64,000 bases of DNA. Origin: a virus. The notes under the pieces are model-generated. The model was not told where the DNA came from, searched no databases, and saw nothing but the letters and a program-made list of their open reading frames with translations. Location of the stretch: IMG/VR virus record IMGVR_UViG_3300008267_006855, positions 1 to 64,000 of that record; one strand, written 5' to 3'. The translations under genes were made by a program, and so were the position numbers. Shown here one piece after another: positions 41,995 to 53,151 of this stretch (the first letter of the stretch is position 1; every line of letters starts with the position of its first letter).

Positions 41995-44900
41995 TTATAG
42001 TCCTATTCCTGAAGGTAGAGCAAGTGCTCGGATGTCTGATAAAAATGGTACATTTGTTCTGTCTGATGTTGCAAGGACAATCTTGATTGCAAACTGACTG
42101 AATTCTGTATATACTTGACCATTTGTACTTGTATAAGAAATATTATTATTTGCACCAAAACCCCACATACCAGGTCCAACCTCATATTCAATCATATTTG
42201 TTCTATCTTTTGAATATGAAGTTGTCAGATTTACTGGTGCCATGAGCTGCCACTCTTGTGCTTCAAATTGCTCTGTGTCATTACGGTTTTGTATTTTGTA
42301 ATACACATAAACTTCTGAACCTAATGGTTTGTAAGCAGTATAGTAAACTCTTAAATCGCCAGAATCATTTTCTGGTGTGAGAATGACTTTCTTGGTGAAA
42401 TATTTTGCAAATGCAGGACCACCGTCTGGTGAAGTTTCACCAACAACAGTTACTATCGCATTTGAACCATTTCCTGATGCATCAACTAAAGAAACTGTAG
42501 GTGTTTTTGCATATCCTGAACCAGGGTATGTTACAAATACAGTTTCAATGGCACCTGTTGATGTATTTGTTGTAAAGTCGAGCACAGCACGGTCTATACC
42601 AAAATCTGGTGCGCTTACTGTAATCGATGTTGCATTTGCGTTATAATTTGCACCACCATTAACAATATTAATTAACGAATCACTTTCAATACCAAGATTG
42701 TTAACATATTGTTGAATATTGAACAGAGATAGTCCGTCATCTGCCAACAATGGGCTTAAATTTGGATCTGAAGAAGAAAGTGTTGCAAACAATTGGAAAG
42801 AATTGCTTGAAGATTTTTTCAGAATACGTTCACCAAGGCCATCTGAGAAATAGATGTTATCTTGTAATGGTGTTCCCATTTTACCTGGTGTAACAGATGT
42901 TGGTGCAGTTACACTCAAATCACTCGACAATGTTGTACTGTAAGTATAATTGATATTTGTAAATGTTGGTACAAAATCAGTTGTACTTAAATTAAAAGCG
43001 TGCATCGGACTTGTTGGTGCACCATTCTGATTAACAGCATTTGAAATTAATTCTTTGTCAATTGAAGAAAGAACATCACTTGAACCTAATTTGTTTGCTG
43101 GTAAACCTTCTGGTGTAACAAACTGCAATCTTGGTGTTTTTGTTGTATCAAATACACATTGCTCAATTACAAACATCAAGTCTTTAGATTGATCAGCAGT
43201 CCATGTCATGGAGTTCTGTGATTCAAATAGAGCACCAATATATGGTGAACCACCAATTTTGGTTGGTTGACTTGGTGCTGCATCTGTTGGCAAAGCTTTT
43301 GCAGTAGAAGAAATAGCAACTTGATTTTGTTGTGCATAGTACACATAGTAATCAGATGTACCAGCAGAAATCAATATTGCATAGAGAACACCAGACTGCA
43401 CATAAACTGGAGCTGGGAATTTAAACTCAGTATATGATGTTGGATCCAAATAATGTGGATTGTTTGAAGTTACAACATCGTCTGCATCTAATGTAACTCT
43501 AGAATAATCTAGAGTATTTCCGTTTGGTTGACCATTTAATGTATTGACAATACCAACTGTGATTGGAAGTATTGGTCTTACGTTACCAGGGAATGGCGAA
43601 AAGAACAGTTTAACAGAGCTTAAGAAAACACCGTTTGGATAGTTTTCTTTAGATATGATAAATGTTTGTGCAATTGGATCATTAGGTGATTGTGATTCAA
43701 CAACATTGTATGTCTGCAAACTTAGTGGTGTAAATTTCTTAGAAGAAGAATCTACAGATGGAGAGAAGTTTGAAGAATTTGTTGTTTGTATTGCACCTGC
43801 AACAAATGTTGATTCAGCATATGTTGTTGCTGTTTCTGGTGCACCTGCACCACTTCTGTTGTCTATGCGGAATACACGGGAGCCAATATGAAATACGGAA
43901 CCTGGTATATTAAAGATTGCAATAAACTGACCTTTTTCATCCGTTGTCAAAGAAGCAGGACGATCACCTTCACGAATAACATCTGCATAACTTGCAGCCT
44001 GACCTTTGACAGAATACTTTGCAGTAATATTACCAACAGAAGCACTTCTACCAAAAGATATCTTTAGTGCTTTATTAACTGTTACTGTGCGGGTTTCGCC
44101 ATCATATTCTGTAACTGTTGCATAATCAGTATCAACAGCACTTAAAATAAGTGTTTTGTCTTTAATTGATTGTGCCGCATCGTAAATTGGTTGCCAAGTT
44201 GCCATTTGTGTACGCCACAATGCTACCCAGCCTGCGTCACCATCACCGCCTATCGTTGGTCTTGGTGGAACATAAATTGCACCAAACTTATATTCATACA
44301 AATAAGTAGATGTCACAGTAATTGTTGCACCAGTATAATATGCATCAATATTACTTGCAGCTTTGTCTAACTGAAACTTTGTAACGCCGATGAAATATGA
44401 CCCACCATCAGGCATCTTGTATTCTGTACCAATCGCATCAAAATTCAAACCATTTGGTGTTTGTGTATTCCAAAACATTGTTCCATCAGGTCCGGTTATT
44501 GTCATTGCAAAACCTGCAACGGATTCTGCATTGTTAATAGACCAAGTTAAAGTTTTTGTTCCTACTGTTGCGGTATAGTTATAAGTATATTCTGTATTTC
44601 TTGCTGCAACGTTTATGATTTGTGTGCCATTGATACTTACTGTTCCTGTACCTGTTGCGTATACTCTGACAGTATAAACACCTGCTGTTTCTATCTCAAG
44701 TGGATATGTTGGAGCATATGGGTTTGCATTACTTTGATTACCCCAAACAGAATATTGATTAAACCATGTTGGTTTTCCGTTTAGATTGGCTGTTTTAAAT
44801 ATGTTTTGAGCAACAGCAGAAACGGATGAAGTAAATGTTCCACCAACACCAGCTACTGTTCCTGAATTATGTGTACTTGTGAAACTTCCATTCTCAAATA

Positions 44901-47900
44901 CAATTGTTCCTCTTGCAGAAGAACTAATGTAATTTCCAGCAATATCAAAAGTTGCGTTGATTAGAATGTCAGATGTTACATACTCTGGTGGATTTACAAT
45001 TTCTCCAACATACAAACGAACACTTGTTCCATTTGGATATTTGTAAACACCAGCTACACGACAAATTGGGAAGAATTGATCTGCATTGTCATCATAAACA
45101 CCAACAATATCATCTTCAAAGAATTTGCCTGTCACATTGATTAATTCAATTGTATTTGGCAATGTCATGTAAGAATCTACATTATATCCATCAAACCAAC
45201 AAGAAACTGGAGTATTAATCTTCATGCCTTTTGCACGAACAATAATTTCTTGTGGTTGTATGTGTGGAAGAACTGCGTTATTTGTTATATAACCTTTGTT
45301 CTGTGCAAGACCTTCTGCCGCTGAGGAAGATGCATCAGCAGCCATTAGTCCTTGTGTTTGTTTTACATAAGAATCTTCGATGGCCTTTTTAGTTTCATTT
45401 ACGGATGCTGTTGTACCTATAACTGATTGCCAATCACCAGCATTTAATAAATTAATACCACCATATTGTTGTTCAAATTGCATATTTGGATTTGCAATTG
45501 TAATTTGTGGTGGTTGATTGGTATTAACCCAATTGTCCATTGGTGGGTTAAGTGTCATAACACCTTCATATAAAGCAACATCAAATGGGTTACAACTAAT
45601 TGCACCACTTGCTAATTGTTGCTTTACTAGGCTTCTCTGTGTATATGGTAAAGTATATACGTTGGTACGACCACCTGCCATGCTATGTGCAGTATATGTG
45701 TTTGTTTTCTTTATTGTACCAAATGAATTTATTGTAGAAGGATCTTGCAATGCAAACTTGTCAACATAATTTAATGCGGTCATCTGCTTCTTGCGGATAT
45801 TGATGTTTGCAGAGAAGTTTTTGGCTGTACTGTCTGCTGTACCAAAAGATGAGAAGTCATCAACAAGAATACCGTTTTTGAAACGATTTAATCCATTTTC
45901 ATCTGGAATCTGTAGTGCTTGTGCATTTGATTCTAACAGATTTAATGATGTATAGTATTCAAGATTATCAACTTGATTCTGTAATCTTGTAATATCTTCT
46001 TTTGCCCAACGTTTATGAAGAATCTTATTGATGGAAATATTTGAAGGAGATGTTCTTAAAACAACACCAAAACGACCTTGTCCTGGAATATAATTTGGTC
46101 CTTCATTTGGAACATATGCAGTATATGGATCATATGTAATGTTTGCAAGAACCAATGCACCATCTGGTTCAGCAGGCAATAAAGGATTGAGAGAAGGTGT
46201 TCCTCTTATTAACAAGAATTTACTATCTTTTGTTAGAACAAGTTTGTCTTTTCTACCAAGATAATAAGAATAATTACACAAATAATTTGTTAGTGCATTA
46301 GGTATTAATGTACCCTTAATGTTAACGTTATTTGAATTGGTTATTGTTTTGTACTCCCAAACATAACCAGTTTGTAGATTTGAACGGCATGGTCTAAAGT
46401 CTAAACAATCTCTCAGATTGTAGATGATACCATTCTTTGCAACATATCTTGGAATTTCTGGATAAGTTTCTGGTAATGCAGAACTTAAATATGAATTAAC
46501 GCTAAAGTATCCATCGCCGCCAGAGTGTTGATAATAATCAAAAATAACAAGAATGTTGCCTTTTGGTTTTGTAACACCGGGTTGCATTTTTAGTGTTGAA
46601 TGGTCATAGAAGTTATCTCTTTGTCCATTATCCAACAAGAATGATGTTGTAATATCTGTATAATTTGCAAGAGATATTGCATTGTTTGGTGTTGCAGAAC
46701 CAACATCTAAAATTGCTTTAATTTTCTTAACATCATTGACATACAAACTCATTGGAGTTGTTGTGATGCCTTCATTTTTAATTAATATTTGTGCGCTTTC
46801 TAAATCAACTAAAGTATTTGCAACAACTGTAGTAAATGCAGAACCAGCGTGAGTTGTGTTACCTTGAATTAAGTCTTTATTCTTTAATATAAGGTTAGTA
46901 TTGTTTCCGTTAGAAACAAATACAGATGCATAAACATCAATACCATAAGTGATATTTGCAAATGCAGCAGATGTGAAGACTGCACTAGTTGAAGATGTTA
47001 ATGTAACACTATTTGCAGTTGTGTTGAATGGTAGAATTTCTCCAGTTGAACGGTTGACAACAGTAAACAATTGTTTAAATGTGTCACCATAAATTGGTGT
47101 GTTTAATGAACCATGAAACTGTATTGGAGAAATTGTATTAATTGTAAATGTATTACTTACAGGGGAGAAACCAACATTTCTGAATATCTGTGTAGAATAG
47201 TAGGACGAATCATTTACGTTGGCTGTGTAATCATAACCAACTTTGAAAATTAATTCTGGTGCTTCTGGTGCTTCAAATACAGTATCACCTGTACCTTCTA
47301 TCTTACCATCTGGACTTATATTTGCCCACGAAGTTAGATCCCAATTGCTTGTGTTAACTTGTGTTAGAGATTCGACATCTTTTGTTTGAAAGTCTAATGC
47401 AAATGTGCTTGTGTTATCTGGTGTAATATTCCATTCAGTATCTACAGTAAATGTTTTTGTTGAACCATTATAATCTGTAACATATCTAAAGTCGCCAGAG
47501 TTTGTTCCACCAGTAATAACTAACTTAACACCAATATAAGCATTATTTGATGTAGAAAATTTGCTTGTTGCATCTAAAATTTGCAATGTTGTGGTAGTTG
47601 CTGTGTTTGCAACTCCAGTCAAAGTATAAAGATTAACATCACAAACATGAGCATTAAATGTATAATTTGCAGTATTAGAACCTGTTCCAGATACAAAATC
47701 AAATGAACGAATTAATGCTTTACCAATTAATGTAGAATTATATCCTGCTTGATTTGTTTCATTAACCAAATCTGCTTCAACACAATGCAGATCAACATAT
47801 TCCATTTGTGTTGAATTAAATAAATTGTTTGCATTATCGACAATAAAATAACTTCCATAATTAATAAAAATGGAAGCTGGGTCTACTAGTTTTGTATCTC

Positions 47901-48999
47901 TTGCACGGTCACCGACAAGTCTTAATTGAGATTGATTTTCAATACGATAACCACGAACATAAGCAATACCTTTGCTAATAGTTAAGTCGTATTTTGAACC
48001 ATCACCATCTTCATTTGGTTCTGGTATAAGTTTAAAATCTTCAACAACATAATCACCATTTGATTCATAATCACGCTTTGCAAAATAATCATCGATTGCA
48101 GAGTAAACAGTAGAATCGGTTTGCTTTAGAATTTTACCATCTTCAATACGCATTAATTCAATAAAGTTATCATCGTTGCCAGGTGTTAATTCAATTGCAG
48201 TTAATTCTAAGTTAATTTGATAACGGTCTGCACCTGGTGCTTGATAATTTGAGTAACCTGATGCTGGATCTAGTAAAGATATGTCATCTGAACTTGTAAT
48301 TGTATTTTCAACAATTAATAAACCAACACGATATGATGGTGTATTGTCGTATTTTTCTAGAATAATTGTCTGTGGTTGTACATTTACAAAATTACCAATT
48401 TGATATTTTGAGGTTGTACCATCAGCATTTTCGACATCGTTATATCCATTAACAACATAAAAGACACCTTCTGAGATAGATGCAACAGAAGATCTACCAA
48501 TAGATGTAACTCCACCAGCAACTCCAATTGTGGTTGCTAAAGGTGCGGTAACAGATAAACCACCAGAGTTGATTCGAACATTCATTGCATCAGAGAATTT
48601 TCCACCAGATGTATATGATACAATAAGAGTTGGTGGATCACCAGGAGTTATAGCATTTCCTGTGGCTTCAGCATATGCAATAACTTTTGCAGAAACGGTT
48701 CCGGTGTCATCAGTAATTGTTTTACCTAAGAACTGGTCTAAAACAATAGAAGAACCTTCAATGAATTGATTTAACTTGATATATTCACAAATAAGGTTTG
48801 TGGTAATTTTACCACCAGTAACGGGTGTATTTTGTGAATAAATTGCAGAAGCAAACTTTGAGATTTGATTCTGAAGAATCGTTTGAGATTGTGTTAACTC
48901 TCTTGCTTGAACTGCAACACCAGGTTTGAATAGAATCCTATGATAGTTTTTATTAGGATCGTAATCGTCATAGTAAGGTTCTACATTGTAATTTTTCAT
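41995..48999 (-). CDS. Giant DUF4815 virion/baseplate protein
   Basis: A 2334-residue protein, longer than the usual DUF4815 protein by my recollection. The N-terminus (residues about 1-70: YYDDYDPNKNYHRILFKPG, LTQSQTILQNQISKFASAIY) and the following QARELTQ pattern are those of the DUF4815 family found beside gp8 in T4-like aquatic phages, probably baseplate-to-fibre connectors. The body has many strand modules. A carbohydrate-binding-like insert (about 1440-1530; PLEIETAGVYTVRVYATGTGTVSING) suggests a PA14/CBM-type fold. Residues about 1690-1870 carry DPIAQTF..PNGVFLSSVKLFF, and the C-terminus ends AIKIVLATSDRTNVPFLSDIRALALPSGIGL. Codons and frame are continuous over 7 kb. Confidence 0.8.
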   Translation of the reverse strand: MKNYNVEPYYDDYDPNKNYHRILFKPGVAVQARELTQSQTILQNQISKFASAIYSQNTPVTGGKITTNLICEYIKLNQFIEGSSIVLDQFLGKTITDDTGTVSAKVIAYAEATGNAITPGDPPTLIVSYTSGGKFSDAMNVRINSGGLSVTAPLATTIGVAGGVTSIGRSSVASISEGVFYVVNGYNDVENADGTTSKYQIGNFVNVQPQTIILEKYDNTPSYRVGLLIVENTITSSDDISLLDPASGYSNYQAPGADRYQINLELTAIELTPGNDDNFIELMRIEDGKILKQTDSTVYSAIDDYFAKRDYESNGDYVVEDFKLIPEPNEDGDGSKYDLTISKGIAYVRGYRIENQSQLRLVGDRARDTKLVDPASIFINYGSYFIVDNANNLFNSTQMEYVDLHCVEADLVNETNQAGYNSTLIGKALIRSFDFVSGTGSNTANYTFNAHVCDVNLYTLTGVANTATTTTLQILDATSKFSTSNNAYIGVKLVITGGTNSGDFRYVTDYNGSTKTFTVDTEWNITPDNTSTFALDFQTKDVESLTQVNTSNWDLTSWANISPDGKIEGTGDTVFEAPEAPELIFKVGYDYTANVNDSSYYSTQIFRNVGFSPVSNTFTINTISPIQFHGSLNTPIYGDTFKQLFTVVNRSTGEILPFNTTANSVTLTSSTSAVFTSAAFANITYGIDVYASVFVSNGNNTNLILKNKDLIQGNTTHAGSAFTTVVANTLVDLESAQILIKNEGITTTPMSLYVNDVKKIKAILDVGSATPNNAISLANYTDITTSFLLDNGQRDNFYDHSTLKMQPGVTKPKGNILVIFDYYQHSGGDGYFSVNSYLSSALPETYPEIPRYVAKNGIIYNLRDCLDFRPCRSNLQTGYVWEYKTITNSNNVNIKGTLIPNALTNYLCNYSYYLGRKDKLVLTKDSKFLLIRGTPSLNPLLPAEPDGALVLANITYDPYTAYVPNEGPNYIPGQGRFGVVLRTSPSNISINKILHKRWAKEDITRLQNQVDNLEYYTSLNLLESNAQALQIPDENGLNRFKNGILVDDFSSFGTADSTAKNFSANINIRKKQMTALNYVDKFALQDPSTINSFGTIKKTNTYTAHSMAGGRTNVYTLPYTQRSLVKQQLASGAISCNPFDVALYEGVMTLNPPMDNWVNTNQPPQITIANPNMQFEQQYGGINLLNAGDWQSVIGTTASVNETKKAIEDSYVKQTQGLMAADASSSAAEGLAQNKGYITNNAVLPHIQPQEIIVRAKGMKINTPVSCWFDGYNVDSYMTLPNTIELINVTGKFFEDDIVGVYDDNADQFFPICRVAGVYKYPNGTSVRLYVGEIVNPPEYVTSDILINATFDIAGNYISSSARGTIVFENGSFTSTHNSGTVAGVGGTFTSSVSAVAQNIFKTANLNGKPTWFNQYSVWGNQSNANPYAPTYPLEIETAGVYTVRVYATGTGTVSINGTQIINVAARNTEYTYNYTATVGTKTLTWSINNAESVAGFAMTITGPDGTMFWNTQTPNGLNFDAIGTEYKMPDGGSYFIGVTKFQLDKAASNIDAYYTGATITVTSTYLYEYKFGAIYVPPRPTIGGDGDAGWVALWRTQMATWQPIYDAAQSIKDKTLILSAVDTDYATVTEYDGETRTVTVNKALKISFGRSASVGNITAKYSVKGQAASYADVIREGDRPASLTTDEKGQFIAIFNIPGSVFHIGSRVFRIDNRSGAGAPETATTYAESTFVAGAIQTTNSSNFSPSVDSSSKKFTPLSLQTYNVVESQSPNDPIAQTFIISKENYPNGVFLSSVKLFFSPFPGNVRPILPITVGIVNTLNGQPNGNTLDYSRVTLDADDVVTSNNPHYLDPTSYTEFKFPAPVYVQSGVLYAILISAGTSDYYVYYAQQNQVAISSTAKALPTDAAPSQPTKIGGSPYIGALFESQNSMTWTADQSKDLMFVIEQCVFDTTKTPRLQFVTPEGLPANKLGSSDVLSSIDKELISNAVNQNGAPTSPMHAFNLSTTDFVPTFTNINYTYSTTLSSDLSVTAPTSVTPGKMGTPLQDNIYFSDGLGERILKKSSSNSFQLFATLSSSDPNLSPLLADDGLSLFNIQQYVNNLGIESDSLINIVNGGANYNANATSITVSAPDFGIDRAVLDFTTNTSTGAIETVFVTYPGSGYAKTPTVSLVDASGNGSNAIVTVVGETSPDGGPAFAKYFTKKVILTPENDSGDLRVYYTAYKPLGSEVYVYYKIQNRNDTEQFEAQEWQLMAPVNLTTSYSKDRTNMIEYEVGPGMWGFGANNNISYTSTNGQVYTEFSQFAIKIVLATSDRTNVPFLSDIRALALPSGIGL

Positions 49000-49008
49000 T
49001 TATCTACC

Positions 49009-50379
49009 TTAAAAACTTAAAACGAGTCTGAGTTGTTCATTACCATTTGGTGATCTTTGCACAGGACTTCTATTTTCGACATACATTAGATATCCGGAGC
49101 CTATCGCAATTTCGGTTGGATCATATTGAACGGATACTCTTGTGGTACCAGAAGTTGCACCAATAATTGCTTCACCCAATGTATGTGTACCTTGTGTATT
49201 TATTAGATGTAATATATTGTTTGATGAGTCCCAAGAACAAACTTTTCCTATAAATGATGCTTGATATAGGTTAGCACCTTGATATACTTGTTCACCCACA
49301 CTATAGTTTCCTGCTCCAAAGGTTACATAACACAAATCTGTTGTATTATATATTGTTCCAGTAGGAATACTACCTGTTTTTAATTGAGGGTTTACAACAA
49401 TTCCAACCTGTCTAAAAGAGATGTCTGTTGGTATTTTTTCACCTTCCGTACCATTCAGTTCAACCGAAATCATCAATCGGTCACATCCTAATTCCGAAAT
49501 TGGATCTGAACCATGGCCACCGACTGGAGAAATTATAGGAATTGCTGTTGCGTTTGCACCAGGATAACCAGCGGGTACTGTTATTGTTGCTGTTGCATAA
49601 GTGTAATTGTTTCCGGTTTCAGTAACAATAATGTCTTGGACTTGACGGTTGTATACATTTGCATATGCTTTTGCACCTTGGCCGTCACCAGTTATTGTTA
49701 CTACAGTAGAATCTGTTCCATTAGTATAATTGTTGCCTCTGGTGACAACATTAATAGCATTAATCTCACCCAAACCGGCTGGTCTTGTAGAATCTGCTCT
49801 GGCTTGACCTACGGTTAATGGCATCCATGTGTCATCAAAAAAGTTTTTCTTCAATCCTTTGTCAATTGTGGTTACATATATCCATTTGTAACCATCTGCA
49901 AGAATTAGTGTTTGTCCTGGTTGTGTTGTTCCAGGTTGTAGAATTGGTTCTACTGTTGAATTTCCATCGTTATTATTATAAAGACATTTAAAAATTTGAT
50001 CAAAACGATTTCTAACATAAAATTTTTGAATTAATTTTTTATACTCATCTCTAGCAAACATATCTTCATAATCTTTGTAATAGTCATAGACTGTTCCTGT
50101 CGTCCAATCAATTCTTTCAACTACTGGACACATATTTGAAGATGTGATGAGTTTAGCTGCAATCATATTCTTTAGAATACCTTTGACTACAACCTGATTT
50201 TGTGTTGGTGCTGGTGGATCAGTATCATCCAACCAAGGATCTACGCTACCAATAAACATATAAGAACTGGTATCGTGTTTTGGTGAATAACCTGAACCAG
50301 AAACAACGAAGAAATAACCTGATTCGACCTGTGCTGTCGAAGCGTAAGTTGTTAGTAATCCTTTAACGACATTTGCCAT
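49009..50379 (-). CDS. gp8: Baseplate wedge protein gp8
   Basis: A 456-residue protein, longer than T4 gp8 (334). The N-terminal region YFFVVSGSGYSPKHDTSSYMFIGSVDPW..DTDPPAPTQ corresponds to the FIxxGRSEPW..PPxP region of T4 gp8. LADGYKWIYVTTIDKGLKKNF matches its GDGYxWxYL strand. gp8 is a wedge component that binds gp7, gp10 and gp6 in the T4 baseplate. Insertions at about residues 270-330 (INVVTRGNNYTNGTDSTVVTIT, NNYTYATATITVPAGYPGA) explain the extra length. It lies between the wedge-region protein and the DUF4815 giant, as in related phages. Confidence 0.85.
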   Translation of the reverse strand: MANVVKGLLTTYASTAQVESGYFFVVSGSGYSPKHDTSSYMFIGSVDPWLDDTDPPAPTQNQVVVKGILKNMIAAKLITSSNMCPVVERIDWTTGTVYDYYKDYEDMFARDEYKKLIQKFYVRNRFDQIFKCLYNNNDGNSTVEPILQPGTTQPGQTLILADGYKWIYVTTIDKGLKKNFFDDTWMPLTVGQARADSTRPAGLGEINAINVVTRGNNYTNGTDSTVVTITGDGQGAKAYANVYNRQVQDIIVTETGNNYTYATATITVPAGYPGANATAIPIISPVGGHGSDPISELGCDRLMISVELNGTEGEKIPTDISFRQVGIVVNPQLKTGSIPTGTIYNTTDLCYVTFGAGNYSVGEQVYQGANLYQASFIGKVCSWDSSNNILHLINTQGTHTLGEAIIGATSGTTRVSVQYDPTEIAIGSGYLMYVENRSPVQRSPNGNEQLRLVLSF

Positions 50380-50391
50380 AATTTTTACTTA

Positions 50392-53151
50392 TTAAGTGTT
50401 TAGAGAACTTATCCAAATGTTACTTGACATAACGTTTTGTTTAAATGTCAAGCTGGTTGTTAAATTGTTTGCATATGCAGAATTTACACGAATTCTTAAT
50501 GGAGGTATTAATTCACCCAAAACATACTGTGGTTGATCAACAGAAGTTATGGTTTTATATGTATTACCACCATCAAGTGAAACAAAATCATAAGGATGCA
50601 TGAAATCACTAAAGAATATTACTCCATTTCCTGTTGCGATATTCCATGCCTCGGTTAAGTTGGTAATATTTATGTAGTCTGAACCAGAGATTACATTAGC
50701 GGTTGCAACATTTGGTACAATAGTTGTCCAATTATCTTGTATAGTTATAGTATTTGCAGTTGCAGATCTAATTTTAGAATACAAAATTTCATTTCTTCTA
50801 TTATAGAGTGTCACATAACTATTAGAAGTTAAATATATTGAATTTCGTACATTGGCCGCACCAATATTTGTGAAAACAATGGTGTTGGAACTTCCATTTG
50901 CCAAATCTGCAACATACGAACTGGTACCAATTAAGGTACTTAATGCATTTACTCTATAGTCCGATTGTTGTACCGTCATACTATAACTATTTGAATTTCT
51001 TAAAATGTTATAGGTCGAATAATTTAAACCAGAAGGATGTAAGAAACCGAGAACTTTTTCTTTATATTTGGCCAAAGCTTCTTCAACTTGAAGCATATAG
51101 GTGTATTCATTGTATATTTTATTTTGCAATACGGAATACGAAGATGGAAATCCGTCTTGATTTGAGTATTGGCCTTCATCAAGGTTGATACCTTCTAAGA
51201 ATACTGCATCGGCCTTTGCATTTCCATTACCATATATTTTTCTGCCGTTTGTAAATTTTGTATCTGTTATGGTATTTGCAAGTCTGACCTGTGTTGAAAC
51301 ATCTTCACCACCACGCCATATTGAAAAATTATTTGCACTATTTAAAATACCATCATAATCATATGTTCTTAAATTATATACAGCCAACATAGTGTTTGCA
51401 TTTGCTGTATAAGTAGAAATTGAATCTACGTTCGCTCTAAAGTATAGATTTGTAAATGTATTTCCTTGATAAATTATATCGCCACTTTGCGGCATAACAT
51501 TAATATTTGTAATTAATAAATCTTGTACTCTAAGAGAAACTTCAGGAGTTTCAACATAATTTAAACCAGGATTTGTTATTGTTACTTCTAAAATTTCACC
51601 ATAAGGAGAACCAGTAACAGCAAATTCTGCATCACCACCAACCAACTGTCTGACAGTTAAAACTGAACCACCTCCAGTATTACTACTAACTTCTATATCT
51701 GGTAAAAATTTATTATAACCCATGCCGCCTAATGGATAAATTGCACGACCAGCTGGATCATCAACATAGGTAATTTCAGTTATAGCACCTGTTTCTGGTT
51801 GAACCGCTGTAACATTTGCGTATGCACCATATCCTGAACCTCCTACAAATCTTATTTGATCACCAACAATATAATTTTCTCCTCCATCTATAATAATAAT
51901 TGGTGGGAGAATACCTATAGTTGGCAAAGCTGATCTTGAACCTGATTCTGTTGCATAGAATCCTGTTGCGGATGCAATTGTTGTGCCGTCATATCCTGTA
52001 CCAGCAGAAGTGATAGTTGTTTCTTCAATACCGTAAGTAGTTAAAACGGGGAAAGTTAATGCTTCTGCAATTACAGTATTGGCATTTGCAAATTCATTGT
52101 TTGCAAAATTATAAACACTATTTCCAATTGGATTTGCACCCCAACTAAATGTGGTGTTACCGAGATATGTGTTAGCTTTAGATTGTATTTGATCTTCTGG
52201 AACATAATATACAATCAAAGGTTCATCATTTAACTTTGTCAATATACTTTTTGCACCAAATCCTGTTCCAGGTGGAGAAAGTAGATTGATTTCTGTAAAT
52301 GAACCTGCACGATAACCGTGTCCAGGATAAATTGGTGTTGTACCTTTAATTGTTGCACTTGTTACTTTTGAAATATAAGCATTAGCTGCAACAGGTGGGT
52401 CAACTGTTGGGTCCAAACCACCATAAAACACCACAGGATCACCAACATCATATGAAACACCACGACTTCTTTTATTTAATTTTACTGTTGCAACTGATCC
52501 AATAATACGAGCTCTAGGTGTATAATTGTTAAATGAATGAATTCTACCATGAACATCAACAATTTTTACATATTCACCTGCTTCAAATGTTCTTTCAATA
52601 TTAGATAAAACAATTTTAGTTTCTCTATCACTTGTTATAACATTTTGAACAGTTGCATATGCTTTAGACGTTTCACCAAAAACTCTATATCCTATTGTTT
52701 GTGTCCAAACTGGTGAAGTGTTTGATACTCGAATTGAACGAGTGGCAACCCATTTACCATCAGATGCTTTAAGAATGTAATCTTTTGTATTGTATAAATT
52801 GACATCAGAATTGTAAAGAACTCTGAATAAAAATTGAAATGATGCTGGTATACCTTTAGATTGGTATAATTCTTTTGCAATCTTGATTAATCGTCTTTCA
52901 TCAACCAAAGCATCTTTTGGAAAAAAAGACAAGAAATCATTTTTAAAATACTCTAAAAATTCAGAAATCGTTGTATCTATATCCCAATATTCAGATATAC
53001 TTTTTGAATCGTACAAAACTCCACGATTTTCTTCCATCCACTCATAGTAGGATTTTAAGAATAAAACAAAATTGGTATAATCTTCACTACCACGAATAAA
53101 ATCGGGTAGTTGATATGGTATTAATAAAGATGTTTTGTTATTAGCCAGCAT
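50392..53151 (-). CDS. Large baseplate wedge-region protein (position of gp7)
   Basis: A 919-residue protein. The N-terminus (LLIPYQLPDFIRGSEDYTNFVLFLKSYYEWMEENRG, FFPKDALVDERRLIKIAKELYQSKGI) is a conserved helical domain of large virion proteins next to gp6 and gp8 in T4-like aquatic phages. The body has repeated strand-rich units such as YDVGDPVVFYGGLDP, ITNPGLNYVETPEVSL and YRAGSFTEINLLSPPGTG (YxxGD/GYxxTPxV patterns). The position between gp6 and gp8 is that of T4 gp7, but no direct sequence resemblance to T4 gp7 can be claimed. The start overlaps the gp6 stop by one base. Confidence 0.75.
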   Translation of the reverse strand: MLANNKTSLLIPYQLPDFIRGSEDYTNFVLFLKSYYEWMEENRGVLYDSKSISEYWDIDTTISEFLEYFKNDFLSFFPKDALVDERRLIKIAKELYQSKGIPASFQFLFRVLYNSDVNLYNTKDYILKASDGKWVATRSIRVSNTSPVWTQTIGYRVFGETSKAYATVQNVITSDRETKIVLSNIERTFEAGEYVKIVDVHGRIHSFNNYTPRARIIGSVATVKLNKRSRGVSYDVGDPVVFYGGLDPTVDPPVAANAYISKVTSATIKGTTPIYPGHGYRAGSFTEINLLSPPGTGFGAKSILTKLNDEPLIVYYVPEDQIQSKANTYLGNTTFSWGANPIGNSVYNFANNEFANANTVIAEALTFPVLTTYGIEETTITSAGTGYDGTTIASATGFYATESGSRSALPTIGILPPIIIIDGGENYIVGDQIRFVGGSGYGAYANVTAVQPETGAITEITYVDDPAGRAIYPLGGMGYNKFLPDIEVSSNTGGGSVLTVRQLVGGDAEFAVTGSPYGEILEVTITNPGLNYVETPEVSLRVQDLLITNINVMPQSGDIIYQGNTFTNLYFRANVDSISTYTANANTMLAVYNLRTYDYDGILNSANNFSIWRGGEDVSTQVRLANTITDTKFTNGRKIYGNGNAKADAVFLEGINLDEGQYSNQDGFPSSYSVLQNKIYNEYTYMLQVEEALAKYKEKVLGFLHPSGLNYSTYNILRNSNSYSMTVQQSDYRVNALSTLIGTSSYVADLANGSSNTIVFTNIGAANVRNSIYLTSNSYVTLYNRRNEILYSKIRSATANTITIQDNWTTIVPNVATANVISGSDYINITNLTEAWNIATGNGVIFFSDFMHPYDFVSLDGGNTYKTITSVDQPQYVLGELIPPLRIRVNSAYANNLTTSLTFKQNVMSSNIWISSLNT

